Origin: Gemmatimonadaceae bacterium
Lineage (GTDB): Bacteria > Gemmatimonadota > Gemmatimonadetes > Gemmatimonadales > Gemmatimonadaceae
Length of the DNA: 5,290 nucleotides
Direction of reading: 5' to 3'
Assembly (NCBI GenBank): GCA_025936015.1
Contig: JAICUE010000225.1
Coordinates: 1-5,290 of the forward strand
Position 1 is the stretch's first letter, and the number at the start of each line of letters is the position of its first letter. Positions 1 to 5,290 of this stretch are shown here, in pieces. The notes under the pieces are model-generated. The model was not told the DNA's origin, searched no databases, and was given only the letters and a program-made list of their open reading frames with translations. Both the position numbers and the translations under genes were made by a program.

Positions 1-461
1 GCCGCCATCACGAAGCCGATACCGACCTTCATCGCCGCGGCCACGACACGGCCGAGCAGCGCGCCAGTGGCGACCCTCGTTGCCGGTCCAGCGCGCGTGC
101 CGCCGGCCAGCTCGAAGAGCAGCGCTCCGACGAACGCTCCAATGAACGCGCCGATCATCGGACCGACGATCGGAACCGGAATCCCGACGAATGCGCCGAC
201 CATTCCGCCGATGATCGCGCCCCAGCCCGCACGCTTCGACCCGCCGTACTTCCGTGCATAACGGCCGGCGAGCATGAACTCGAGAATCTCGCCGATGATC
301 GCGAGCACGCCGACGATCACGATACTGACCCACCCGATGCTCTCGCGCGTGAGCGCGGCATAGCCGACTGCCACACCGAGGATCAGCCACGTGCCGGGCA
401 ATCCGAGTGGAATCAGCAGGATGCAGCAGAACAGAAGGAACGCGAGCAGGATGATCGTCAT
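1..461 (-). CDS. DUF456 family membrane protein (3' end cut by window edge)
   Basis: A partial gene of 153 visible codons starts at ATG 461-459 and is still open at position 1. The protein is almost wholly hydrophobic. Residues 2-22 and 24-38 look like membrane segments, the first ending in the LGLPGTW turn typical of DUF456. A third segment covers about 44-62 and ends in an E-x-x-E-F pattern followed by a basic loop (GRYARKYGGSKRAGWG, 67-81). After that comes a glycine-rich stretch (82-120) with repeated GA-F-x-G steps and the IPIPIVGP signature, then FELAGG. This order matches the DUF456/YqgC-like family, whose biochemical role is unknown; members are usually about 160 residues, so little is missing. 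No in-frame ATG, GTG or TTG lies between the preceding stop (558-560) and this ATG, which fixes the start, but no clear Shine-Dalgarno is present. The family call is from pattern recognition. Confidence 0.82.
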   Translation of the reverse strand, partial: MTIILLAFLLFCCILLIPLGLPGTWLILGVAVGYAALTRESIGWVSIVIVGVLAIIGEILEFMLAGRYARKYGGSKRAGWGAIIGGMVGAFVGIPVPIVGPMIGAFIGAFVGALLFELAGGTRAGPATRVATGALLGRVVAAAMKVGIGFVMA

Positions 462-510
462 GGATGACCGCTGGATGGTGACTCTTCGCTTACGCGTCGC
501 GCCCGCGTGA

Positions 511-544
511 GTTCCAGCGCGGCGTGCACTTCTCGCGCTGGGAT
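511..544. other. Inverted repeat (hairpin) between peptidase and DUF456 genes
   Basis: CCAGCGCG (514-521) and CGCGCTGG (534-541) are perfect 8-bp inverted repeats around a 12-nt loop. G-U and A-U pairs can extend the stem to 511-544. Another inverted pair, CGCGTGA (504-510) and TCACGCG (558-564), could close an outer stem that includes the peptidase stop codon. There is no run of T on either side, so it is not a classic intrinsic terminator. It could be an mRNA-processing or attenuating hairpin, or chance in GC-rich DNA. Confidence 0.3.
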
Positions 545-557
545 CCCGCGAGTTCCG

Positions 558-1670
558 TCACGCGATTTCGCGAGCGGCGCTCGCGACGAGACGCGCGACT
601 TCGTGCATTCCAATTCCGTTCAGCCGCGCGGCGACGTCCGCCGACCGATGGATGCGCCATAACGTTCCGAGGCCACCGCGACTCAACGTGACCGCGCTCC
701 AGCCGGCCTCGGCGAGCGCGACGCCGTCGGTCAACAGCCCGGGAATGGTTGGCTGCTCGCGCACCCGCATCGCGAGCGCACGTGCTGCGCGCGCGACTCC
801 GACGCGGACGCGCGCCGCGCGGCCATGGTACATGCAGATCGTGGTCCCATGATCGTCAACGCCATCGACATTGATCGCCATCGCTGGGGTGCGCGCCGCG
901 GCGAACGCGCGTGCACCGGCCATCCCGAGCTCTTCGGCGCTCGTCAGGAGCACGCCAACCGGCATCTCGCGCGGCAGCGCCCCGGCGGCGAGGAGGATGG
1001 TAACGATGCCGGACCCGTTGTCGAGCGCCCCGGGCGATCGTGCCCCGACGCTGCTCGCGACCACCGGGAGCGACGCAATGATGCCGACGATGCCCGCGAC
1101 GTGCCAGACGTGTGGGGAAGGCGAGATCGCCGTCAGCGCGAGCACCGCGCACGCGGCAAGCGCGACGAGCGACGCGGTTGCGATCGCGATGCCGCTTACC
1201 CGCGCGAGCATCGGCACCGGCTGCGACTTGCTGTCGAGATGCGCGACCAGCCACACACGCGGCGTCCCGCGAGTCGCGACGAGATTGGTGCTCTGCGCGC
1301 GGTGCCACCGGAGCGTCGTCACTCGCCGCGCGAGCATCCGTCCGGCGACGAAGACAAATGCCGCCGCGCCAGCGATCGTCAGCAGCGCCAGCGCCGGCTG
1401 CCCATGGCTGCCGAGTGCGGCAGCCCCGCCGGCCGTCAGGCAGGCGACGACGCCGCCGAACGGGGTCGCCCAGCGTCCGGGCAACGACGAATACTCGAAA
1501 TGCTCCTCCGCGACGCGGAACCCGGCCGCCGTTAGGCGCGAGCGGCAGAGCTCACGGACGCCGGCCTCGGCGCTGCCTCCCGCCGGACGTGGCTCGCTGG
1601 CAACGCTCGCGAGGAACGCGCGGGCTGCCGCGTCCCCGCTGATCTCGGGAGCGGGATCGTGGCGGCTCAG
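558..1670 (-). CDS. M28-family zinc metallopeptidase with internal transmembrane segments; start codon unresolved
   Basis: A predicted membrane-bound peptidase of the M28 (aminopeptidase Y/S-like) family. Numbered from TTG 1484, the five expected zinc ligands can be seen: H82 (AHLDS), D155 (GALDNGSG), the acidic pair E184/E185 (SAEELG; catalytic base plus ligand), D207 (NVDG) and H279 (RIHRSAD). Four hydrophobic segments lie at about 8-28, 31-50, 94-120 and 127-146; the last two fall between ligands H82 and D155. The strictly canonical ORF would start at TTG 1484, but the same frame is clearly coding further upstream: it reads AARAFLASVASEPRPAGG and then GFRVAEEHFEYSSLPGRW, a typical M28 N-terminal region. 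No ATG, GTG or TTG lies between 1484 and the in-frame TGA at 1680-1682. I therefore extend to CTG 1670-1668 (370 residues). A frameshifted start from ATG 1696 is the main alternative. It follows the aldolase gene closely and is probably co-transcribed. The substrate is unknown. Confidence 0.85.
   Translation of the reverse strand: MSRHDPAPEISGDAAARAFLASVASEPRPAGGSAEAGVRELCRSRLTAAGFRVAEEHFEYSSLPGRWATPFGGVVACLTAGGAAALGSHGQPALALLTIAGAAAFVFVAGRMLARRVTTLRWHRAQSTNLVATRGTPRVWLVAHLDSKSQPVPMLARVSGIAIATASLVALAACAVLALTAISPSPHVWHVAGIVGIIASLPVVASSVGARSPGALDNGSGIVTILLAAGALPREMPVGVLLTSAEELGMAGARAFAAARTPAMAINVDGVDDHGTTICMYHGRAARVRVGVARAARALAMRVREQPTIPGLLTDGVALAEAGWSAVTLSRGGLGTLWRIHRSADVAARLNGIGMHEVARLVASAAREIA
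1530..1538 (+). repeat. CGTTAGGCG 9-mer, copy 1
   Basis: This is the first of three exact copies of CGTTAGGCG in the window. It lies within the N-terminal coding part of the M28 peptidase, where the minus strand reads CGC-CTA-ACG (Arg-Leu-Thr), using CTA, a leucine codon expected to be rare in so GC-rich a gene. Confidence 0.5.
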
Positions 1671-1700
1671 TGGACGCCGTCAGGCAGGCAGCACATGTCG

Positions 1701-1716
1701 CGCGGTCACGCGGTCA
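1701..1716 (-). repeat. Tandem 8-bp repeat containing the aldolase stop codon
   Basis: On the minus strand TGACCGCG occurs twice head to tail. The TGA of the second copy is the aldolase stop codon (1708-1706). Removing one copy would shift the frame so that the aldolase ended seven codons later, at the TGA at 1682-1680. It lies just upstream of the peptidase start region, which is itself abnormal. Confidence 0.6.
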
Positions 1717-2626
1717 GGTGTGGATCGGCGCGACGCAGCAGCTCGACGACGCGCGCCTCGTCCCCCGCCGAGAGCGGAAGCAGCGGGGAGCGCACCGGGC
1801 CGCCGCGGCGGCCGACCTGGTCGAGCGCGGCCTTGATTCCGGCGACGCCAAGTCCGTTGACGATCTGCGCGGACAAGGGGGTGAGCTGGTCCTGCGCCCG
1901 GCGAGCGGTCGCACCGTCACCGCGGCCGTTGCCGACTGCGGACTCGTACACGCGCGTGGCGATCGTCCCGGCGAAGAGCGCGACCGCGAGGATCCCGCCG
2001 CGGGCGCCGCGCTGCAGCGCCGGATGAAACGTGGTGCCGCTTCCGGTGAGCACCGTGAAGCTGTCCGTCTGCGCGAGATCGACGTACTTCCCGAGCAGCT
2101 CGAGGTCGCCCGAGCTGTCCTTCATCCCGACGATGTTCGGATGCTGCCCGAGCTCGGCGACGAGCGCGGGCTCGAGTGTCAGGTGCGCGTACTTCGGGAT
2201 GTTGTAGAGGAGGACGGGCAACGGACTCTCGTCGGCCACGCGGCGGAAGTGCGCGAGCAGCGCGTCCCGCGTCATCGCCGTCAGGTAGTAGTGCGGCGAG
2301 ACGACGAGGATCGCGTCCGCGCCGCGGCGCGCCGATTCCCGCGCACGCTTGATGACGATTCGTGTCGACTCGCCACCGCACCCTGACACGAGCCAGCGAT
2401 CGGCCGGCACCGCTGCGCGCGCCCAGGAAACGAGATCTCCGCGTTCGTCCTCGTCCAGCAGCGCGGCCTCGCCCGAAGATCCGGCGACGACGATGCCGTG
2501 CACCCCGTCAGCGAGGTGCGCGTGGACGTTCGCGAGGAAGGCGTCGCGATCGATCGTCTCGTCGCCGCGAAAGGTCGTGACGACGGGGCAGAGCACGCCG
2601 CCTAACGCTCGCTGCTGTTCGCTCAT
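1706..2626 (-). CDS. DapA-superfamily class I aldolase, 4-hydroxy-2-oxoglutarate aldolase-like
   Basis: A 306-residue (beta/alpha)8-barrel aldolase of the DHDPS/N-acetylneuraminate lyase superfamily, full length for the family. Landmarks are the pyruvate-binding loop GSSGE (49-53), PHYY (111-114), the active-site tyrosine in LYNIP (Y141) and the Schiff-base lysine in VGMKDSSGD (K169). The residues after LYNIP are KYAHL. True dihydrodipicolinate synthase has an arginine here that binds the aspartate semialdehyde carboxylate, and it is missing. Segments such as GGEST (84-88), QHPNIVGMKDS (161-171) and GGPVRSPL (275-282) recall mammalian HOGA1 as I remember it. The likely reaction is cleavage of 4-hydroxy-2-oxoglutarate to glyoxylate and pyruvate in the cytosol; another 2-keto-acid aldol substrate is possible. 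The start is ATG 2626, whose ATGA overlaps the pilT stop. No independent Shine-Dalgarno is visible, which suggests translational coupling. Family certain, substrate inferred. Confidence 0.93.
   Translation of the reverse strand: MSEQQRALGGVLCPVVTTFRGDETIDRDAFLANVHAHLADGVHGIVVAGSSGEAALLDEDERGDLVSWARAAVPADRWLVSGCGGESTRIVIKRARESARRGADAILVVSPHYYLTAMTRDALLAHFRRVADESPLPVLLYNIPKYAHLTLEPALVAELGQHPNIVGMKDSSGDLELLGKYVDLAQTDSFTVLTGSGTTFHPALQRGARGGILAVALFAGTIATRVYESAVGNGRGDGATARRAQDQLTPLSAQIVNGLGVAGIKAALDQVGRRGGPVRSPLLPLSAGDEARVVELLRRADPHLTA
2599..2607 (-). repeat. CGTTAGGCG 9-mer, copy 2
   Basis: An exact copy on the minus strand at codons 7-10 of the aldolase gene, read as GCG-TTA-GGC-G (Ala-Leu-Gly). 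It places TTA, the leucine codon expected to be rarest at this GC content, right after the start. Its orientation is opposite to the other two copies. Confidence 0.5.
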
Positions 2627-3822
2627 GGATTGAGGAAATCGAGCCCGCTGCCGAAGCCGTTGTCGGCCGGCGCGGTCTCCGGCTGCGGCGCGGGGGTCCG
2701 TGCGCCCCCGTTCGGCGCCCCGCCCGCGGCACCCGGGTGGGCCGCTTTCTTCGACATGCCGCCAAAGGTTCGCATCTGGAGCTCGAAATCGCTCGGCTTC
2801 GACGCGTTCGCGTGCGCGACCTCATACGAAACGTCGCCTGACAGCACGAGCTCCGTCAGGTGCTGGTCGAAGGTCTGCATCCCGTATTGCTCCTTGCCTT
2901 CCGACATGTAGTCGCGAATCTCGGGAAGATTGCCGCCATCGACGATCAGGTCGCGAATGGTCGGCGTCACGACGAGAATCTCCGCAGCGGCGACGCGCCC
3001 CTTCCCATCCGCGCGGGGAAGAAGCCGCTGCGAGATCACCGCATGCAGCGACTCGGCGAGCCGGATGCGGACCACCGCCTGCTCCTGGGGAGGAAACATG
3101 GCCATGATGCGCATGATCGTCGAGATGGCGTCGGGGGTGTGCAGCGTCGATATCAGCAGGTGCCCCGTCTCGGCGGCCTTGATCGCGGTGTCGATCGTCT
3201 CCGCGTCGCGCATCTCGCCGATCATGATGACGTCGGGATCCTGCCGCAGCGCGGCGCGCAGTCCCATCTTGAAGCTCTCGGTGTCGGCGCCGATCTCGCG
3301 CTGCGTCAGCGACGACTTCAGGTCGCGATGCAGGAACTCGATCGGGTTCTCGAGCGTGATGATGTGGCGGTTCTCGTTGGTGTTGATGTAGTTCACCAGC
3401 GCCGCCATCGTCGTGCTCTTGCCCGAGCCGGTCACGCCGGTGACGAGCACCATCCCGCGCTCGGCCTCGGCGATCTTCGTCAGCGCCGGGGGAAGCCGCA
3501 GCTGCTCGACCGTCGGCACCTCGAACGGGATCACGCGCATCACGATCGCGAAGCTGCCGCGCTGGCGGAGGATGTTGACGCGAAAGCGTCCGATCCCCTG
3601 CGCGCCCCATCCGCAGTCGTAGTCGGTGATCGAGTCGATCCGCTTGCGATCCTCCTCGTTGCGAATGAGGTCGAGCGCGATCGCGCGCGTCTGCTCCGGC
3701 GTCAGTGCCTGGCGCGTGAGCGGCACCAGCTCGCCGTTGATGCGCGCGCGAAACACGTCGCCCGCCTTGATGTGCACGTCCGACGCCCCACGATCGACTG
3801 CTGCCTTGATGATGCGCTGCAT
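2623..3822 (-). CDS. pilT: Type IV pilus retraction ATPase, PilT family
   Basis: A 399-residue hexameric AAA-like secretion-superfamily ATPase that depolymerises type IV pili at the inner-membrane base, powering twitching motility and DNA uptake. The N-terminal PAS-like domain begins at residue 1 (GASDVHIKAGD, 12-22). The C-terminal RecA-like domain has Walker A GVTGSGKST (129-137), Asp box ITLENPIEF (155-163), Walker B DVIMIGEMRD (197-206) and His box HLLISTLHT (221-229). The AIRNLIRE retraction motif is represented by a diverged TIRDLIVDGG (288-297), and the Asp box has Asn (N159) where PilT usually has Asp. Residues 352-399 form a Gly/Pro/Ala-rich tail absent from short PilTs. The ATG at 3822 has GGAG six bases upstream, which fixes the start. 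The gene lies 19 nt after the dehydrogenase and overlaps the aldolase by ATGA. No other pil genes are in view. PilU or another PilT paralogue is the main alternative. Confidence 0.93.
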   Translation of the reverse strand: MQRIIKAAVDRGASDVHIKAGDVFRARINGELVPLTRQALTPEQTRAIALDLIRNEEDRKRIDSITDYDCGWGAQGIGRFRVNILRQRGSFAIVMRVIPFEVPTVEQLRLPPALTKIAEAERGMVLVTGVTGSGKSTTMAALVNYINTNENRHIITLENPIEFLHRDLKSSLTQREIGADTESFKMGLRAALRQDPDVIMIGEMRDAETIDTAIKAAETGHLLISTLHTPDAISTIMRIMAMFPPQEQAVVRIRLAESLHAVISQRLLPRADGKGRVAAAEILVVTPTIRDLIVDGGNLPEIRDYMSEGKEQYGMQTFDQHLTELVLSGDVSYEVAHANASKPSDFELQMRTFGGMSKKAAHPGAAGGAPNGGARTPAPQPETAPADNGFGSGLDFLNP

Positions 3823-3828
3823 TTATGA

Positions 3829-3832
3829 CTCC
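3829..3832 (-). promoter_or_regulatory. Shine-Dalgarno site of pilT
   Basis: GGAG on the minus strand, followed by a six-base spacer TCATAA and then ATG. It lies in the only AT-rich stretch of the window, the 19-nt gap after the dehydrogenase stop. It decides the pilT start. Confidence 0.7.
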
Positions 3833-3841
3833 AATGAAAAT

Positions 3842-4903
3842 TCAATAACCGGCATTCTTGTCGACGACGTTTCGCAGCTGCTTTCCCACTGCGTATCGCG
3901 ACCAGTTGTCGAGGAACAGGTCGAGCTGTCGATCCCAGTACCAGTGCGGGGACACGCCGGAAACGTGAGGCGTGATCAGCACGTTGCGAAGTCCCCAGAG
4001 CGCGCTCGACGCCGGCAATGGTTCTTCGCTGAACACGTCGAGCACTGCGCCGCGCAGCGCGCCGCTCGCCAGCGCGCGCGTCAACGCCGCTTCGTCGACC
4101 AGGGAGCCACGGCCGACATTGACCACGATCGCGTCGCGACCGAGTCGCGCGATGCGCTCGGCGTTCAACAGCGATCGCGTTTCCGCGGTCGCCGGCGTCG
4201 CGAGCACGACGACGTCAGCGCCAGGCAGCTCGTCGTCGATCGCGTCAACACCGACGACGCGCTCGAACCCGGCGGGCAGCGGACGGTCAGGATGCCGCCG
4301 CACGCCGATGCATCGCGCACCGAAGTGCGCCATCGCTTCGGCGATCGCCGACCCGAGTCCTCCGGCGCCGATCACCAGCACCTGGCAGTCGGCGAGCTCC
4401 CGCACGCGCGACTCGTCGCCGACGAACGGCTGCTTGTCCCACTTGCCGGTCTCCTGCAGCGCTACCGCGATATCGAACGAGCGCAGGAAATACAGCACGC
4501 CGCCAAGGACGTGCTGGGCAATCGGCTTTCCGTAGATCCCTGCCGCATTCGTCAGGATGACGTCGCTCGCAACCATCTCCGGAAACAGTGCGGCGCCGAC
4601 GCCGGCCGCGGCCGAGTGTACCCATCGCAGCGACTTTCCGGCGTCGAACACCGCGCGTGAGAGGCCGAAGCCGAAATACGCTTCGGCGCTCGCGACCCGC
4701 TCCAACACCTCGGTGCTCGGCGGCGAGCCGCCGTCGCCATCGGAGATCGTCGGCGCGCTGACGAAATGCACCCGCCAGCCGTTAGGCGTGGCACCCTCGA
4801 TTCGCGCGCGCGCCGTCGGCGTCAGCGACCAGTTGCGCGAAGTGGCGGCGAGATCGGCGACGAGCAAGCGCGTCGCGCCGGCAACGTCAGGCGGGCGTGA
4901 CAC
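3842..4903 (-). CDS. D-isomer-specific 2-hydroxyacid dehydrogenase (glyoxylate/hydroxypyruvate reductase-like)
   Basis: A 353-residue cytosolic oxidoreductase that interconverts 2-keto acids and D-2-hydroxy acids. The split catalytic domain (about 1-120 and 310-353) flanks a Rossmann domain with GAGGLG at 179-184. The catalytic triad can be seen as R265 (NVGRGSLVD), E294 (DVFSEEPLP) and H313 (TPHVSG). The second strand of the Rossmann fold ends in VRRHP (201-205); basic residues there in place of an acidic one suggest NADPH rather than NADH, as in glyoxylate/hydroxypyruvate reductases. WVHSAAAGVG (94-103) is the usual substrate-side loop. The start is GTG 4903, chosen because GAGG sits seven bases upstream and an in-frame stop lies four codons before it; TTG at codon 13 is a less likely alternative. 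It follows the MgtC-like gene by 9 nt. Together with the aldolase two genes on it may handle glyoxylate. The exact substrate is not decidable from sequence. Confidence 0.92.
   Translation of the reverse strand: MSRPPDVAGATRLLVADLAATSRNWSLTPTARARIEGATPNGWRVHFVSAPTISDGDGGSPPSTEVLERVASAEAYFGFGLSRAVFDAGKSLRWVHSAAAGVGAALFPEMVASDVILTNAAGIYGKPIAQHVLGGVLYFLRSFDIAVALQETGKWDKQPFVGDESRVRELADCQVLVIGAGGLGSAIAEAMAHFGARCIGVRRHPDRPLPAGFERVVGVDAIDDELPGADVVVLATPATAETRSLLNAERIARLGRDAIVVNVGRGSLVDEAALTRALASGALRGAVLDVFSEEPLPASSALWGLRNVLITPHVSGVSPHWYWDRQLDLFLDNWSRYAVGKQLRNVVDKNAGY
4780..4788 (+). repeat. CGTTAGGCG 9-mer, copy 3
   Basis: An exact copy within the first 42 codons of the dehydrogenase gene, where the minus strand reads ACG-CCT-AAC-GGC (Thr-Pro-Asn-Gly). 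The reading phase differs from that of copies 1 and 2, so protein constraint does not explain the shared 9-mer. Confidence 0.5.
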
Positions 4904-4910
4904 GGGCGTG

Positions 4911-4914
4911 CCTC
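4911..4914 (-). promoter_or_regulatory. Shine-Dalgarno site of the dehydrogenase gene
   Basis: GAGG on the minus strand, seven bases before GTG 4903. It overlaps the TGA stop codon (4915-4913) of the MgtC-like gene, so termination of one gene and initiation of the next are probably coupled. It supports the GTG start. Confidence 0.6.
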
Positions 4915-5290
4915 AGTCGAACTGCGCGCTGAGCACGTCGCTCCGGCGCATCAGCGCCGCGGAGATGATGTCGTATTGGCGCGCGGGTCCCATCAGCTTC
5001 AGTTCGTAGGTGCGATCGTCGCTATGCTCGTAAACGGTTTTCTGCAGCACCTGGATCCCCGCCGAATTGAAGATCTGTTCGAGCTCGTCGAACGGCGTCC
5101 TCGGCAGCACCCGCAGCGTCCCGCCAATCACCCGCCGCGTCTGCAGCAGCCGCTTCTCGACCCGTCCCAGCCCATAGAGCACGCTCGCCACGAGGAGCGT
5201 CGCGCCAGACGCCTCGACGAAGCTCCCCGCGCCGATTGTCAGGCCTATCGCGGCAACCACCCAGATCGTCGCGGCGGTCGTCAATCCGAC
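4913..5290 (-). CDS. MgtC/SapB family membrane protein (5' end outside window)
   Basis: A partial gene: 125 codons plus TGA are visible and the frame is still open at 5290. The first visible residues, VGLTTAATIWVVAAIGLTIG, match the family signature GLTTAATIW of MgtC/SapB. Two membrane segments follow (about 8-22 and 29-43 of the visible part), ending in a GRVEKRL boundary. A soluble domain of about 75 residues with alternating strands and helices comes next (RVIGGTLRVL through VLSAQFD). It resembles the ACT-like cytosolic domain found in long MgtC proteins. MgtC proteins of pathogens act in survival at low magnesium and modulate the F-type ATPase; environmental relatives have no settled role. 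The TTG at 5284 is part of the conserved signature and is not the real start. It is the first visible gene of the cluster, and its stop lies 9 nt from the dehydrogenase start. Confidence 0.88.
   Translation of the reverse strand, partial: VGLTTAATIWVVAAIGLTIGAGSFVEASGATLLVASVLYGLGRVEKRLLQTRRVIGGTLRVLPRTPFDELEQIFNSAGIQVLQKTVYEHSDDRTYELKLMGPARQYDIISAALMRRSDVLSAQFD

Noticed and set aside
462..557. Search for a promoter before DUF456.
   Set aside because: No convincing -35/-10 pair is visible on the minus strand.
462..560. The peptidase and DUF456 genes are in the same frame, separated by one TGA and an open 32-codon stretch, suggesting possible stop readthrough.
   Set aside because: A stop-free 32 codons is expected by chance at this GC content. 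The intervening translation is Arg-rich and not domain-like, and DUF456 has its own ATG.
825..1836. Long plus-strand open frames opposite the M28 peptidase (up to about 320 codons).
   Set aside because: They are rich in Arg, Ala and Pro with no recognisable domain. They mirror a well-supported minus-strand gene, as is usual in GC-rich DNA.
2860..3828. A 322-codon plus-strand open frame antisense to pilT.
   Set aside because: It is fully antisense to a clear PilT with all motifs. Its protein is charged low-complexity sequence with no family resemblance.
4338..4351. A perfect 14-bp palindrome TCGGCGATCGCCGA within the dehydrogenase gene, with other GCGATCGC words in the window.
   Set aside because: It lies at ordinary Ala/Ile/Asp codons, and GATC-centred palindromes are frequent in this GC-rich sequence. 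A single copy gives no support for a site.

Overview
The window is a compact block of six genes, all on the minus strand and in high-GC DNA with strong G/C preference at third codon positions. Read in the direction of transcription (from position 5290 down to 1) the order is: the C-terminal part of an MgtC/SapB-family membrane protein; a D-2-hydroxyacid dehydrogenase; a PilT-type retraction ATPase of type IV pili; a DapA-superfamily aldolase that resembles 4-hydroxy-2-oxoglutarate aldolase more than dihydrodipicolinate synthase; a membrane-embedded M28-family zinc peptidase; and a DUF456 membrane protein cut by the left edge. No plus-strand gene, RNA gene, mobile element, CRISPR array or origin is visible, and no gene-free stretch exceeds about 100 bases.

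The organism is a high-GC, type IV pilus-bearing bacterium. The gene styles would fit Gemmatimonadota or a similar environmental phylum, but this is an impression from protein flavour and base composition and cannot be proved from the window.

The first four genes look like one transcription unit. The gaps are 9 nt (MgtC to dehydrogenase, with the Shine-Dalgarno GAGG overlapping the MgtC stop), 19 nt (dehydrogenase to pilT, with GGAG six bases before the ATG) and a 4-nt ATGA overlap (pilT to aldolase). The peptidase follows within about 40 nt and DUF456 about 96 nt further on. The promoter must lie beyond position 5290 unless there are internal ones I cannot recognise.

Functionally, the aldolase and the dehydrogenase could form a glyoxylate module. 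The aldolase would release glyoxylate and pyruvate, and a GHRPR-like reductase would remove the glyoxylate. The pilus motor lies between them without other pil genes, so it may be there only by operon assembly.

Five points deserve a second look. (1) The peptidase coding frame runs about 60 codons upstream of its only usable TTG start, with no ATG, GTG or TTG, so it starts at CTG or carries a frameshift. (2) The peptidase carries a predicted transmembrane hairpin between its first two zinc ligands. (3) The aldolase lacks the DHDPS substrate arginine. (4) The 9-mer CGTTAGGCG occurs three times, each near the 5' end of a gene and each in a different reading phase. (5) A tandem 8-bp repeat contains the aldolase stop codon. 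I see ordinary housekeeping-type genes with these local oddities, not a clear new multi-gene system.
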